64,000 bases of DNA from Qipengyuania sp. YIM B01966 (GCF_016461955.1 NZ_JADMNM010000003.1:86846-150845), one strand, 5' to 3'; counted from the first letter of the stretch, positions 26,904-36,867 are shown. Numbers and translations: made by a program. The notes: generated by a model not told the origin, from the letters alone.

Positions 26904-27689
26904 TCAGTGAAGGTTCTCGGCGTCGTTGATATACAGCGACGTCAGAAGCGCGAAGACATAGGCCTGAATGGCCGAAACCAGCAGCTCGAGCGCGCAGATC
27001 GCGATCATCAGCACGAAGCTGGGAATGCCGACCATCACCCCGAAGCCGGGGCCCGCATTGGTGCCGTCGATGACGAAGCTCGACAGCACTTCGAGCAGCA
27101 CGTGACCGGCCATCATCGCCACGAACAGTCGCAGCGCGAGGCTGAACGGACGCACCAGGAAGCTGACCAGCTCGATGATGAAGATCAGCGGGATCATCGG
27201 CAGCGGCGTGCCGTGCGGCACGAACAGCGAGAAGAAATGCAGCCCGTGCTTCTTGAAGCCGACGATCAGCACGATGGCGAACGAGATGATCGCCAAGATG
27301 CCCGTCACGGTGAAGTGGCTGGTGAAGGTGAACGGATGCACCCCGACCACGCCCAGCGGCAGCAGGCCGAGCAGATTGGCGAACAGGATGAACATGAACA
27401 GCGTGAACACGTAAGGCAGATATTTCCGCCCTTCGGCGCCGATATTGGCCTGCAGCATATCGTCGATGAAGCCGGTGAAGGTCTCCACCGCCATCTGCCA
27501 CCGGCCGGGCACCATTTGCCGCTTCATCCCGCCGGCGACGAACAGCGTCAGAACCACCGCGGTGATCAGCATCCACAGCGCGCTGTTGGTGAAGGCGATA
27601 TTATAGCCAGCAATCTCCCAGTTCGCCGTGCCGCCAAGCGGCTCGATCGAGAACTGGTGCATCGGGTCGACTTTGGCCTGTTCTGCCAC
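26904..27689 (-). CDS. atpB: F0F1 ATP synthase subunit a
   Basis: A 261-residue membrane protein forming the proton half-channels. It has five to six hydrophobic segments, the conserved RPFSLALRLFVAMMAGHVLL with the essential Arg, and the C-terminal LELLVSAIQAYVFALLTSLYINDA. I start at the GTG at 27689 (VAEQAKVDPMHQFSIEPLG), because VDPMHQF is the usual beginning in alphaproteobacterial subunits; the frame is open further but that part would overlap the atpI end. Only 52 bases separate it from atpI. Confidence 0.96.
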   Translation of the reverse strand: MAEQAKVDPMHQFSIEPLGGTANWEIAGYNIAFTNSALWMLITAVVLTLFVAGGMKRQMVPGRWQMAVETFTGFIDDMLQANIGAEGRKYLPYVFTLFMFILFANLLGLLPLGVVGVHPFTFTSHFTVTGILAIISFAIVLIVGFKKHGLHFFSLFVPHGTPLPMIPLIFIIELVSFLVRPFSLALRLFVAMMAGHVLLEVLSSFVIDGTNAGPGFGVMVGIPSFVLMIAICALELLVSAIQAYVFALLTSLYINDAENLH

Positions 27690-27741
27690 GCGCGAAATCC
27701 TGTGCCCTGCTGATGGCCGAAAAGATCGAAACCGGCGGGCC

Positions 27742-28065
27742 TTAGCCCTGATCGGATCCCGTTTTCGCCATCCGGAAAATGTTTCTGAAAGCGACCACGA
27801 TCCCGAGGGCGAGGCCAACCAACAGGCCCCACGGGTTCGTATCGGTCAGGTAGCCAACGGCATACCCGACCGCAGAACCACCGAGAAGCCCACCCAGAAG
27901 ATCCGACAGCACCCGGTTGCCGCTGCGGTAATTCGCATCGGAACCTGTGACCTGCGGCCGGTTGCGCTGCTCTTCACGCTCGCGGGCGGCACCGAGCCGC
28001 GCTTCGAGCGCGTCGATCCGCGCATCTTCGGCAATGGGTTCCCGTGCGGGCCTGTCGTCGCTCAT
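27742..28065 (-). CDS. atpI: AtpI/AtpZ-type ATP synthase accessory protein
   Basis: A 107-residue protein, first gene of the F0 operon. The N-terminal half is charged and probably helical (EDARIDALEARLGAAREREEQ). The C-terminal half has two membrane helices with the family pattern LSDLLGGLLGGSAVGYAVGYLTD and NPWGLLVGLALGIVVAFRNIF. AtpI-type proteins assist c-ring assembly or Mg2+ handling. The operon promoter should lie between here and the divergent radC start (28066-28238). Confidence 0.85.
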   Translation of the reverse strand: MSDDRPAREPIAEDARIDALEARLGAAREREEQRNRPQVTGSDANYRSGNRVLSDLLGGLLGGSAVGYAVGYLTDTNPWGLLVGLALGIVVAFRNIFRMAKTGSDQG

Positions 28066-28238
28066 GCCGTGCTCCTCGAAGGGGGTGCCTTAGGGGATTG
28101 CCCGGCAAGGGCAAGACCTGCCCGCCAAGGGCGCGGCCCCCTTAGGCGGGGGGCACAGGCGAGTCAACCGCTCGCACCTGCACAATCGGGGCGCGATCGG
28201 CGCTTGTCAGCCGCGCCTCTAGACGTGATGGAGGCAGC

Positions 28239-28952
28239 ATGGCGAGCCACACAGAGAGAACCCCTGGGCGCACCAGGCCAGCCCATGGCGGGCACGGCCA
28301 CCGCGAGCGGCTGCGCGCCCGGCTGCTGGGCGGCGGTGCCGAGGCGCTGGCCGATTACGAGGTCCTCGAATATCTGCTGTTCGCCGGCATCCGTCAGGGC
28401 GACACCAAGCCCGTCGCCAAGGCGCTGCTGGCGCAGTTCGGTTCGCTCGCCGGCGTGCTCAATGCCGATCCGCGCGCGCTGACGCAGGTCAAGGGTGTGG
28501 GCGAGACGACCGCGGCGGGCCTCCATTGCGTAGCGCTGGCCGCCCGGCGGATGGCCCGCAGCGAAGTGCGCCAGGCACCCGTGCTGGGGAGCTGGCAGGC
28601 GCTGCTCGATTACCTCACCATTGATATGGCGCATCTGACCGTCGAGCGCGTGCGCGTGCTCTATCTCAACGCGCAGAACCATCTGATCCTTGACCATCAT
28701 GTGGGCGACGGTTCGGTCGACGAGGCTGCGATCCATCCGCGCGAGGTGATCCGCAAGGCGCTCGACATCGGCGCCACCGCGCTGATCCTCGTCCACAACC
28801 ATCCGAGCGGCAATCCCGAACCCAGCCGCGCCGACATCCAGATCACACAGCGCATCGCCGAGGCTGGCCGCCTGCTGGGCGTGACCGTGCACGACCACGT
28901 CATCGTCGGCCGCGGCGCGCACACCTCGCTCCGGGCCAAGGGGTTGCTCTAG
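28239..28952 (+). CDS. radC: RadC family JAB1/MPN-domain protein
   Basis: A 237-residue protein with an N-terminal helix-hairpin-helix part (DYEVLEYLLFAGIRQGD, LTQVKGVGETTAAGL) and a C-terminal JAMM metallo-domain: HNHPSGNPEPSRAD, where H186, H188 and D199 form the HxHx10D zinc motif. The old link to radiation repair in E. coli was withdrawn, so the function is unknown despite the name. TGGAGG just before the ATG is a good ribosome site. It is the single-copy chromosomal type. Confidence 0.93.
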   Translation: MASHTERTPGRTRPAHGGHGHRERLRARLLGGGAEALADYEVLEYLLFAGIRQGDTKPVAKALLAQFGSLAGVLNADPRALTQVKGVGETTAAGLHCVALAARRMARSEVRQAPVLGSWQALLDYLTIDMAHLTVERVRVLYLNAQNHLILDHHVGDGSVDEAAIHPREVIRKALDIGATALILVHNHPSGNPEPSRADIQITQRIAEAGRLLGVTVHDHVIVGRGAHTSLRAKGLL

Positions 28953-29006
28953 CGTCCTCCCCCGCCTAGCCGCGCAGCGCAGCGCAGCCCACAACCGGAG
29001 TCGAAC

Positions 29007-30317
29007 ATGGTCCCCCGTTACGCCCGCCCCGCGATGACCGCCATCTGGGAGCCCGAGGCGCGCTATCGCATCTGGTTCGAGATCGAGGCCCATGCGACGC
29101 AGAAGCTGGGCGAACTGGGCGTGGTGCCGGCCAGGGCCGCACAGGCGCTGTGGGACTGGTGGCAGACCGATCCCGTGATTGACGTCGCAGCGATCGACGC
29201 GATCGAGGCGGTGACCAAGCACGACGTGATCGCCTTCCTCACCTGGGTTGCCGAACAGGTGGGCGATGAAGCGCGGTTCATGCATCAGGGCATGACCAGT
29301 TCCGACGTGCTCGACACCACGCTATCAGTGCAGCTGGCGCGGGCGAGCGATCTGTTGCTCGAAGATCTCGACGCATTGCTTGCCGCGATCCGCCGGCGGG
29401 CGGAGGAGCATAAATATACTCCGACGATCGGGCGCAGCCACGGCATTCATGCGGAACCCGTCACATTCGGGCTGAAACTGGCGCAGGCCTATGCCGAATT
29501 CGACCGCTGCCGCGCGCGGCTGGTCGCGGCGCGGGCGGAAATCGCCACCGCGGCGGTGTCGGGCGCGGTCGGTACGTTCGCCAATGTCGATCCGGCGGTC
29601 GAGGCCTACGTTGCCGAGCAGATGGGCCTCGCCATCGAACCCGTCTCCACCCAGGTCATCCCGCGCGACCGGCACGCGATGTATTTTGCCACGCTGGCGG
29701 TGATCGCCGGTTCGATCGAGCGGCTGGCGGTCGAAATCCGCCATCTCCAGCGGACCGAGGTGCTTGAGGCGGAGGAATATTTCTCGCCCGGCCAGAAGGG
29801 TTCGAGCGCGATGCCGCACAAGCGCAACCCGGTGCTGACCGAGAACCTCACCGGCCTTGCCCGGATGGTCCGCGCATATGCGCTGCCTGCGCTGGAGAAT
29901 GTCGCGCTGTGGCACGAACGCGATATCAGCCATTCCAGCGTCGAGCGGTTCATCGGCCCCGATGCGACGATAACGCTTGATTTCGCGCTGGCGCGGCTGA
30001 CCTCGGTGGTCGACAAGCTGGTGGTCTATCCGGCGCGGATGCAGGCCAATCTCGACCGGATGGGCGGCCTCGTCCATTCGCAGCGCGTGCTGCTGGCGCT
30101 GACTCAGGCGGGCGTCAGCCGCGAGGATGCCTACCGGCTGGTGCAGCGTAATGCGATGAAGGTCTGGGAATCGGACGGCGCGCTGTCGCTGCTCGATCTG
30201 CTCAAGGCCGATGGCGAAGTCACAGCCGCGCTGCCGCCAGCCACGCTGGAAGAGAAGTTCGACCTCGATTACCATTACAAGCACGTCGACACGATTTTCG
30301 ACCGCGTGTTCGGCTGA
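29007..30317 (+). CDS. purB: adenylosuccinate lyase
   Basis: Cleaves SAICAR and adenylosuccinate in purine synthesis. The 436-residue chain belongs to the fumarase/aspartase superfamily. Visible landmarks are the first conserved region TSSDVLDTTLSVQLARAS, the second GRSHGIHAEPVTFGLKLA, and the signature GSSAMPHKRNPVLTENL containing the catalytic Ser loop. The N terminus MVPRYARPAMTAIWEPEARY is typical of the bacterial short form. It is followed after 59 bases by the lapA-like gene. Confidence 0.97.
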   Translation: MVPRYARPAMTAIWEPEARYRIWFEIEAHATQKLGELGVVPARAAQALWDWWQTDPVIDVAAIDAIEAVTKHDVIAFLTWVAEQVGDEARFMHQGMTSSDVLDTTLSVQLARASDLLLEDLDALLAAIRRRAEEHKYTPTIGRSHGIHAEPVTFGLKLAQAYAEFDRCRARLVAARAEIATAAVSGAVGTFANVDPAVEAYVAEQMGLAIEPVSTQVIPRDRHAMYFATLAVIAGSIERLAVEIRHLQRTEVLEAEEYFSPGQKGSSAMPHKRNPVLTENLTGLARMVRAYALPALENVALWHERDISHSSVERFIGPDATITLDFALARLTSVVDKLVVYPARMQANLDRMGGLVHSQRVLLALTQAGVSREDAYRLVQRNAMKVWESDGALSLLDLLKADGEVTAALPPATLEEKFDLDYHYKHVDTIFDRVFG

Positions 30318-30376
30318 CCGCTTGCCAGCCCGGCCCGGCCGCTTAAAACCGCATTGCAGCAAGCAGGGGATTGGCC

Positions 30377-30688
30377 ATGCAGTTTATCCGCACCCTTATC
30401 TGGGTTCTCATTCTGGTGGCCTTGCTGCTGTTCTCGTTCTTCAACTGGCAGCCGGTCGAGGTGGTCATCTGGGACAATCTGGTGTGGAACACCAAGCTGC
30501 CCGTGCTGGTGATCGTCTCGTTCCTAGCCGGCCTTGTCCCGATGTGGCTGATCCAGCGCGGGTCGAGCTGGAAGCTGCAGCGCCGCATCCGGTCGCTGGA
30601 AACCGCCGCCCAGCATAATGCCGCCGCCGCCAGCTATGCCGAAACCCGCGTGGCCGAGCCCGCGCTCGCCGATCCGCGCTATCCATGA
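30377..30688 (+). CDS. LapA-domain small inner-membrane protein
   Basis: A 103-residue protein of the LapA/DUF1049 family. It has two membrane helices (LIWVLILVALLLFSFFNWQ and LPVLVIVSFLAGLVPMWLI) separated by PVEVVIWDNLVWNT, then a basic cytosolic segment (WKLQRRIRSLETAAQ). In E. coli LapA helps LapB regulate LPS amount; the role here is inferred from the family. The stop overlaps the pyrF ATG (ATGA), beginning a tightly coupled run of biosynthetic genes. Confidence 0.85.
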   Translation: MQFIRTLIWVLILVALLLFSFFNWQPVEVVIWDNLVWNTKLPVLVIVSFLAGLVPMWLIQRGSSWKLQRRIRSLETAAQHNAAAASYAETRVAEPALADPRYP

Positions 30689-31359
30689 CGAGCCCGGTCT
30701 ATCTCGCGCTCGACCTGCCGCAGCTCGATCAGGCGACGGACCTCGCCCGGCGGGTGGGCGAGCATATTGGCGGGGTGAAGCTCGGCCTTGAATTCTTCTG
30801 CGCGCACGGCCAGCACGGGGTGCATGAGATCGCCTCGCTGGGGCTGCCGATCTTCCTCGACCTCAAGCTGCACGACATCCCCAATACGGTCGCCGGCGCG
30901 ATGCAGGCGATCAACCGGCTGGAGCCGGCGATTGTCACCGTTCATGCCAGCGGTGGGCGGGCAATGATGGAAGACGCCAAGGCGGCCGCGAGCGAGCGGA
31001 CCAGGGTGGTGGCGGTTACCATGCTCACCAGCCTCGACCAGCGCGACCTTGCCCGCACCGGCATTGCTGGCAGCGCGCACGATCAGGTGCTGCGGCTGGC
31101 GGAACTCGCGCAGACGGCCGGGCTCGACGGGATTGTCTGTTCGGGGCACGAGGTCGGCGCGGTCCACCGCCAGTGGAAAGACGGCTTCTTCGTCGTCCCC
31201 GGCCTGCGCCCGGCGGGCAAATCCACCGCCGACCAGAAGCGCACCGTCACCCCCCGGCAGGCGCGCGATGACGGTGCGAGCGTGCTGGTGATCGGCCGGC
31301 CGATCAGTCGGGCGGACGATCCGGTCGCCGCCGCCCGCGCGATCGAGGCGACGCTTTGA
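30685..31359 (+). CDS. pyrF: orotidine-5'-phosphate decarboxylase
   Basis: Converts OMP to UMP, the last step of de novo pyrimidine synthesis. The 224-residue chain has the diagnostic active site FLDLKLHDIPNTV (D59, K61, D64 as DxKxxD), an early substrate Asp in ALDLPQ, and the C-terminal phosphate-binding GRPISRADDPVAAA. It is coupled at both ends: ATGA with the LapA gene and TTGA with the acetyltransferase gene. Confidence 0.97.
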   Translation: MTSPVYLALDLPQLDQATDLARRVGEHIGGVKLGLEFFCAHGQHGVHEIASLGLPIFLDLKLHDIPNTVAGAMQAINRLEPAIVTVHASGGRAMMEDAKAAASERTRVVAVTMLTSLDQRDLARTGIAGSAHDQVLRLAELAQTAGLDGIVCSGHEVGAVHRQWKDGFFVVPGLRPAGKSTADQKRTVTPRQARDDGASVLVIGRPISRADDPVAAARAIEATL

Positions 31360-31850
31360 CCGCAATCGCCCGCGCCGGATTGGACGATCTGGCTGCACTC
31401 AAGACCCTGATCGAAAGCGCCTATCGCGGCAACAGCGCCCGGCGCGGCTGGAACCACGAAGCGGACCTGCTCGATGATGAGCGGATCACCGAAGACGAGT
31501 TGCGCGAGGCGTTGACCGATCCCGCCAGCGCGATGCTGATCGCACGAGCCGGGGGCGCGCTGGCCGGCTGCGTGCTGGTGCGCCGGTTGAACGATACCCT
31601 CGGCTATCTCGGCACGCTGTGCGTCGATCCGCTGTGTCAGTCAGGCGGTTTGGGCCGCCAGTTGCTCGATGCGGCGGAGGATCACGCCACCAGCCTCGGC
31701 TGCACGCGGATGGAAATGACCGTGATCATATGCCGCGATGAACTGATCGGCTGGTATGGTCGGCGCGGATATCTCCCCACCGGGGAAACGCGCCCGTTCC
31801 CGACCCCCGGCCTAGCGATTCATTTCTTGGTCCTTGAGAAAACTTGGTAG
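31356..31850 (+). CDS. GNAT family N-acetyltransferase
   Basis: A 164-residue acetyltransferase. The acetyl-CoA site is LCVDPLCQSGGLGRQLLDAA (about residues 88-107), preceded by the strand GALAGCVLVRRLNDTLGYLGT and followed by MEMTVIICRDELIGWYGRRGY, a common GNAT C-terminal pattern. The start is a TTG that overlaps the pyrF stop (TTGA). The substrate cannot be read from sequence; location between pyrF and trpF does not point to one. Confidence 0.85.
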   Translation: MTAIARAGLDDLAALKTLIESAYRGNSARRGWNHEADLLDDERITEDELREALTDPASAMLIARAGGALAGCVLVRRLNDTLGYLGTLCVDPLCQSGGLGRQLLDAAEDHATSLGCTRMEMTVIICRDELIGWYGRRGYLPTGETRPFPTPGLAIHFLVLEKTW

Positions 31851-31857
31851 CGGGCTG

Positions 31858-32493
31858 ATGGCGCCGAAGATCAAGATTTGCGGCATCACCGAAGCCGCCG
31901 GGCTGGAGGCGGCGATTGCCGCGCGGGCTGATTATGTCGGGCTGGTGTTCCATGCCCCCTCGCCCCGCCACCTCGCGCTGGGCGCGGCCGCCGGGCTGGC
32001 GACGCAGGCGCGCGGGCGGATTGCCGTGGTCGCGCTGCTGGTCGATCCGGCTGACGACGCGCTGGCCGAGGTGGTTGCTGCTGTCCGGCCCGACATCGTG
32101 CAACTGCACGGCGCCGAGACGCCGGAGCGGGTGGCTGCGGTCCGCAGCCGGCTTGGCCTCCCTGTCTGGAAAGCGCATCCCGTCGCCGGCCCGGACGATC
32201 TCGACCGCGCGCGCCAGTGGCAGGGCGTGGCGGACCTTGTGCTGCTTGACGCGAAGACGCCCAAGGGCGCGCTGCCGGGCGGGATGGGCCTGCGCTTCGA
32301 CTGGCAGATGCTCGCCGGCCGCCGCCTGCCGTTTGCTTGGGGGCTGGCAGGCGGGCTCGACCCGGCCAATGTCGCCGAGGCGATCGCGCTGACGGCTGCG
32401 CCGCTGGTCGATACGTCGAGCGGGGTCGAACGCGCGCCCGGCGGCAAGACCGCGGACCTGATTTCCGCTTTCTGTAGCGCCGCGCGAAGCTAA
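31858..32493 (+). CDS. trpF: phosphoribosylanthranilate isomerase
   Basis: Third step of tryptophan synthesis (PRA to CdRP). The 211-residue (beta/alpha)8 enzyme begins with [16 protein letters not shown] (catalytic Cys in KICG), has [24 protein letters not shown] and the phosphate-binding end [13 protein letters not shown] plus [14 protein letters not shown]. The ATG at 31858 is 8 bases after the acetyltransferase stop. The order trpF-trpB-trpA-accD-folC is widespread in alphaproteobacteria. Confidence 0.97.
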   Translation: MAPKIKICGITEAAGLEAAIAARADYVGLVFHAPSPRHLALGAAAGLATQARGRIAVVALLVDPADDALAEVVAAVRPDIVQLHGAETPERVAAVRSRLGLPVWKAHPVAGPDDLDRARQWQGVADLVLLDAKTPKGALPGGMGLRFDWQMLAGRRLPFAWGLAGGLDPANVAEAIALTAAPLVDTSSGVERAPGGKTADLISAFCSAARS

Positions 32494-32536
32494 GCTTGGT
32501 GGACTTGGCGCGGCCCCTCTGCCAAGCCTGCCGCCG

Positions 32537-33781
32537 ATGAACGCCCCCAATTCCGACCGCACCATGCCCCCCGCGAAAGTGAACAGCTTTCGCAACCAAC
32601 CGGACTCGCGCGGCCATTTCGGCGATTACGGCGGCCGCTATGTCGCCGAGACGCTGATGCCGCTGGTGCTCGACCTGGAGCGCGAATATCGCGCCGCACA
32701 GGCCGACCCCGCGTTCCAGGCCGAGTTCGACGATCTGCTCGAACATTATGTCGGCCGACCGAGCCCGCTCTATTTCGCAGAGCGGCTAACGGAAGCCCTC
32801 GGCGGTGCGCAGGTGTGGTTCAAGCGCGACGAGCTGAACCATACCGGCGCACACAAGATAAATAATTGCATCGGCCAGATCCTCCTGGCGATCCGCATGG
32901 GCAAGACGCGGATCATTGCCGAAACCGGCGCCGGCCAGCACGGCGTCGCCACCGCCACCGTCTGCGCACGGTTCGGCCTTCCCTGCGTAATCTATATGGG
33001 CGCGACCGACGTTGCCCGCCAGCAACCCAACGTGTTCCGCATGAAGCTGCTGGGGGCGGAGGTGGTCCCCGTCACCAGCGGAGCGGCGACGCTGAAGGAT
33101 GCAATGAACGAAGGGCTGCGCGACTGGGTCGCGAACGTCCACGACACCTTCTACATCATCGGCACCGCCGCCGGCCCGCATCCCTACCCCGAGCTGGTGC
33201 GCGATTTTCAGAGCGTTATCGGCAAGGAGGCGCGCGCGCAGATGCTGGCCCGCACCGGCCGCCTGCCCGATCTGCTGGTGGCGGCGATCGGCGGCGGCTC
33301 CAACGCGCTCGGCCTGTTCCACCCGTTCCTCGACGATGCAGACGTCAAGATGCTCGGGGTCGAGGCGGCGGGGTATGGTCTCGATGGCGACCAGCACGCG
33401 GCGAGCCTGCTCGGCGGCTTCCCCGGCGTACTGCACGGCAACAAGACCTATCTGTTGCAGGACGAGGACGGCCAGATCACCGAGGGCCACTCGATCAGCG
33501 CGGGCCTCGACTATCCCGGCATCGGCCCCGAGCACGCCTGGCTCAAGGACATGGGCCGTGTCGAATACACCGCCGTCACCGACGACGAGGCTTTGGACGC
33601 CTTCCAGCTCCTCTGCCGCACCGAGGGAATCATCCCCGCGCTCGAACCCAGCCACGCGATCGCCGCGGTCGCCAAGCGTGCAAAGGAAATGGACCGCGAC
33701 CAGATCATCCTCGCCAACCTGTGCGGGCGTGGCGACAAGGACATCTTCACCGTGGCCGAGAAGCTGGGAGTGGAGATGTGA
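32537..33781 (+). CDS. trpB: tryptophan synthase beta subunit
   Basis: PLP enzyme joining indole and serine. The 414-residue chain has the PLP lysine in [15 protein letters not shown] (K107), the serine-site [13 protein letters not shown], the phosphate-binding [13 protein letters not shown] and the C-terminal HAIAAVA. The N-terminal 22 residues ([20 protein letters not shown]) are a variable extension. trpA follows, but 138 bases away and behind an inverted-repeat element, a wider gap than normal for this pair. Confidence 0.97.
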   Translation: MNAPNSDRTMPPAKVNSFRNQPDSRGHFGDYGGRYVAETLMPLVLDLEREYRAAQADPAFQAEFDDLLEHYVGRPSPLYFAERLTEALGGAQVWFKRDELNHTGAHKINNCIGQILLAIRMGKTRIIAETGAGQHGVATATVCARFGLPCVIYMGATDVARQQPNVFRMKLLGAEVVPVTSGAATLKDAMNEGLRDWVANVHDTFYIIGTAAGPHPYPELVRDFQSVIGKEARAQMLARTGRLPDLLVAAIGGGSNALGLFHPFLDDADVKMLGVEAAGYGLDGDQHAASLLGGFPGVLHGNKTYLLQDEDGQITEGHSISAGLDYPGIGPEHAWLKDMGRVEYTAVTDDEALDAFQLLCRTEGIIPALEPSHAIAAVAKRAKEMDRDQIILANLCGRGDKDIFTVAEKLGVEM

Positions 33782-33810
33782 ACTGCGTATCCCCTAGCGC
33801 TCATCCACCC

Positions 33811-33894
33811 GTCATCCCGGGCTTGACCTGGGATTCCGCTTCATCGCTGGGCGGCAAACAGAAAAGCCTGACCCCGGATCAAGTCCGCGGTGAC
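33811..33894. repeat. imperfect inverted-repeat element between trpB and trpA
   Basis: The left arm GTCATCCCGGGCTTGACCTG... (33811-33836) is repeated in inverse orientation at 33869-33894, where the reverse strand reads GTCACCGCGGACTTGATCCG.... Most positions agree over 25 bases and the arms are separated by about 32 bases. It looks like the small palindromic intergenic repeats (REP or MITE-like) common in sphingomonads. It lies inside the trp operon, right at the trpA start, and could form a long hairpin in the mRNA. Confidence 0.7.
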
Positions 33895-33919
33895 TATGGG
33901 CAGGCGATGGGAAACCGCA

Positions 33920-34711
33920 TTGACTAACCGCCTCTCCACCACCTTCGCCAAGCCCCACCCTGCCCTCGTCTGCTTCATCACCGCTGGCGACGGCGACACT
34001 GCGGCCAATCTCGACGCGCTGGTCGCGGGCGGCGCGGATGTGATCGAGCTGGGCATGCCGTTCACCGATCCGATGGCCGATGGGCCGGCGATCCAGAACG
34101 CGAATATCCGCAGCCTTGGCGCGGGTACGACCACCGCCACGATCTTCGCGCTCGCCAGCGCCTTCCGCGCGCGGCACCCTGACGTGCCGCTGGTCCTGAT
34201 GGGCTATGCCAACCCGATGGTGCGGCGCGGGCCGGAATGGTTCGCGCAAGCATGCGCGGCCGCCGGGATCGACGGGGTGATCTGCGTCGACATTCCGCCC
34301 GAGGAGGATGACGCGCTCGGCCCGCACTTGCGCGCGCGCGGGATTGCGCCGATCCGGCTGGCCACCCCGACCACCGATGCGGCGCGGCTGCCGGCGGTGC
34401 TCGATGGTTCGGCGGGGTTCCTCTATTACGTCTCGGTCGCCGGGATTACCGGCAAGCAACAGGCCGACATCGCCTCGATCGAAACCAATGTGACCCGCAT
34501 CAAGCAATCGACCGATCTGCCGGTTGCGGTCGGCTTCGGGGTCCGCACGCCGGAACAGGCGGCAGGAATCGCCAAAGTCGCCGACGGGGTGGTGGTCGGC
34601 AGCGCGCTAATCGACCTTGTGGCCGAGCATGGAGCCAACGCCGCGCCGCATATCGAGGTGCTGACCCGCAGCTTGGCCGATGCAGTCCATTCAGCTAGGG
34701 GCAGCGCATGA
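33920..34711 (+). CDS. trpA: tryptophan synthase alpha subunit
   Basis: Releases indole from indole-3-glycerol phosphate and channels it to TrpB. The 263-residue barrel shows [11 protein letters not shown], the catalytic Glu in [16 protein letters not shown] (with the second catalytic Asp region), [12 protein letters not shown] and [14 protein letters not shown] propose the TTG at 33920 (TTG ACT AAC CGC), because the usual protein begins about 12 residues before the first core strand. ATG at 33896 or GTG at 33890 at the right edge of the inverted repeat are alternatives. The stop overlaps accD (ATGA). Confidence 0.93.
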   Translation: MTNRLSTTFAKPHPALVCFITAGDGDTAANLDALVAGGADVIELGMPFTDPMADGPAIQNANIRSLGAGTTTATIFALASAFRARHPDVPLVLMGYANPMVRRGPEWFAQACAAAGIDGVICVDIPPEEDDALGPHLRARGIAPIRLATPTTDAARLPAVLDGSAGFLYYVSVAGITGKQQADIASIETNVTRIKQSTDLPVAVGFGVRTPEQAAGIAKVADGVVVGSALIDLVAEHGANAAPHIEVLTRSLADAVHSARGSA

Positions 34712-35559
34712 GCTGGCTCAACCGCGTCCGCAATTCGCTGCCCTTCCTCCCCAAGCGCACGACGACCGACAATCTGTGGGTCAAATGCCCCGGTTGCCAG
34801 GAAATGGTCTTCGCCAAGGAATACGAGGACAACCTGGCCGTCTGCCCGCGCTGCGACCATCACGGGCGGATCGATGCCGATACGCGGCTGGCGCAGATCC
34901 TCGACGAAGGTTTTGACCTGCTGGCCACACCCAAGGTGGCTGAAGACCCGCTCAAATTCCGCGATTCGAAGAAATATGCCGACCGGCTGAAACAGGCCCG
35001 CGCCAAATCACCGCATAGCGATGCGTTTCAGGTAGGCAGCGGCACGATTGACGGGCGCGCGGCGGTGGTCGGGGTGCAGGATTTCTCGTTCATGGGCGGC
35101 AGCATGGGCATGGCGGTGGGCAGCGCCTTCGTCGCCGGGGCCGAAGCCGCGCTGGAACGGCGCTGCGCTTATATTGTGGTGACTGCGGCGGGCGGCGCGC
35201 GGATGCAGGAGGGAATCCTCAGTCTGATGCAGATGCCGCGCGCGACCGTGATGACGCGCCGTCTGAAAGATGCGGGCCTGCCCTATATCGTCGTGCTGAC
35301 CGACCCGACCACGGGCGGGGTCACCGCCAGCTATGCGATGCTGGGCGATGTGCAAATTGCCGAGCCCGGCGCGCTGATCGGCTTTGCCGGCCAGCGGGTG
35401 ATCCAGGATACGATCCGCGAAAAGCTGCCCGAAGGGTTCCAGCGGGCGGAATATCTGCACAAGCATGGCATGGTCGATATGGTGGTGCCGCGCGGGGCGC
35501 TGAAGCGCACGCTGGCGCAATTGCTCGACTATCTGCAACCGCGCGCCGTCGCCGCCTGA
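34708..35559 (+). CDS. accD: acetyl-CoA carboxylase carboxyltransferase subunit beta
   Basis: With AccA it transfers CO2 from carboxybiotin to acetyl-CoA to give malonyl-CoA. The 283-residue chain has the zinc ribbon [17 protein letters not shown] then VCPRCDHH (C27, C30, C46, C49) and the carboxyltransferase core with [31 protein letters not shown] and the [11 protein letters not shown] loop. It is coupled to trpA by a 4-base overlap and followed 12 bases later by folC. Confidence 0.97.
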   Translation: MSWLNRVRNSLPFLPKRTTTDNLWVKCPGCQEMVFAKEYEDNLAVCPRCDHHGRIDADTRLAQILDEGFDLLATPKVAEDPLKFRDSKKYADRLKQARAKSPHSDAFQVGSGTIDGRAAVVGVQDFSFMGGSMGMAVGSAFVAGAEAALERRCAYIVVTAAGGARMQEGILSLMQMPRATVMTRRLKDAGLPYIVVLTDPTTGGVTASYAMLGDVQIAEPGALIGFAGQRVIQDTIREKLPEGFQRAEYLHKHGMVDMVVPRGALKRTLAQLLDYLQPRAVAA

Positions 35560-35571
35560 CGCCAGCGCGTC

Positions 35572-36867
35572 ATGCGCGATTTCGCCCGGTCCGACGATGA
35601 AGCGGTGCAGGCCCAGCTTGACCGGCTGGCGACGATGCGCGTGCCCGAGGGGCGGTTGGGGCTCGACACAATCCGCACGCTGCTGGCCCGGCTGGGCGAC
35701 CCGCACGAATGCCTGCCGCCCGTGTTTCACGTCGCCGGGACCAATGGCAAAGGTTCGACCTGCGCTTTCCTGCGCGCCATGCTGGAAGCGGCGGGCTACC
35801 GGGTCCATGTCGCCGCCAGCCCGCATCTGGTGCGCTACAACGAACGCATCCGGCTTGCCGGGCGGCTGATCGAAGATGCCGTTCTCGCCCCGCTGCTGGC
35901 TGAGGTGATCGACGCGGTCGAGGGTACCGGCGCGAGCTTTTTCGAAGCGACCATTGCGGCGAGCTTCCTTGCCTTCAGCCGCGTGCCGGCCGATGCCTGC
36001 GTGGTCGAGGTCGGGCTCGGCGGACGGCTCGATGCGACCAATGTAATGGCCCGGCCGGCCGTGTGCGGAATTGCCAGCCTGGGCATCGATCACGAACGCT
36101 TCCTGCTCGCGCCCGAGGCTGGCACGCCTGATCACCCGATGGCGCGGATCGCGTTCGAAAAAGCCGGCATTGCCAAGGCCGGGGTGCCGCTGGTGACGCA
36201 AGCCTATGGCCCCGAGGCGAGCGAGGAGATCGCGCGGCTGGCGGCCCGGCTCGGCGCTGAATTGCACGCACGCGGCGATGATTGGGATGCAACCACGTTA
36301 CCCGACGCGCTCGAATATTGCGACGCGCAAGGCCGCCTCGCCATGGCGCTGCCAGCCCTCAAAGGGGCGCACCAGGCAGATAACGCGGCACTCGCCATCG
36401 CCATGTTGCGCCACCAGAGCGCGCTGGTGGTTTCCCCCTCAGCGATGGAAGCCGGCCCCGCCGCCGCGCGCTGGCCGGCGCGGTTGCAGCGTCTGGGGCC
36501 GGGGCCGCTAACCGATCGGTTTCCCGCCCGCAGCTTCTGGCTCGATGGCGGGCACAACCCCGATGCGGGCGCGGCGCTGGGGCGGCATTTCGCGGGGCAG
36601 CGGCTGCATCTGATCATCGGCATGATCGCCGGGAAAGACCCGGCCGCGCTGCTCGGCCCGCTCGCCGGGCAGCTTGCCAGCATTATCGCGATGCCGGTAC
36701 CGGGGCATGAGCATCACCCTGCCGCCGCCTTTCGCGGGGCGCGGGCGGCGGGCGATATTTTCGAGGCGGTGGCGATGCTGCCAGATGACGGGTTGCCGGT
36801 TCTGATCGCCGGCTCGCTTTACCTCGCCGGCGCGGTGCTGCGCGCCAATGGGGAGCTTCCGGACTAG
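35572..36867 (+). CDS. folC: bifunctional folylpolyglutamate synthase / dihydrofolate synthase
   Basis: Adds glutamate to dihydropteroate and then to folates. The 431-residue Mur-ligase-like chain has the P-loop HVAGTNGKGSTCAFLRAML (about residues 46-64), SPHLVRYNERIRLAG, EVGLGGRLDATNV with the metal-binding region, SLGIDHERFL, and the C-terminal domain DGGHNPDAGAAL. It is the last gene of the rightward run. Its stop codon shares the bases CTAG with the stop of the convergent ampG-like gene. Confidence 0.95.
   Translation: MRDFARSDDEAVQAQLDRLATMRVPEGRLGLDTIRTLLARLGDPHECLPPVFHVAGTNGKGSTCAFLRAMLEAAGYRVHVAASPHLVRYNERIRLAGRLIEDAVLAPLLAEVIDAVEGTGASFFEATIAASFLAFSRVPADACVVEVGLGGRLDATNVMARPAVCGIASLGIDHERFLLAPEAGTPDHPMARIAFEKAGIAKAGVPLVTQAYGPEASEEIARLAARLGAELHARGDDWDATTLPDALEYCDAQGRLAMALPALKGAHQADNAALAIAMLRHQSALVVSPSAMEAGPAAARWPARLQRLGPGPLTDRFPARSFWLDGGHNPDAGAALGRHFAGQRLHLIIGMIAGKDPAALLGPLAGQLASIIAMPVPGHEHHPAAAFRGARAAGDIFEAVAMLPDDGLPVLIAGSLYLAGAVLRANGELPD

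Noticed and set aside
28066-28238. Riboswitch upstream of radC or atpI
   Set aside because: Only short GC-rich stems without a conserved aptamer core.
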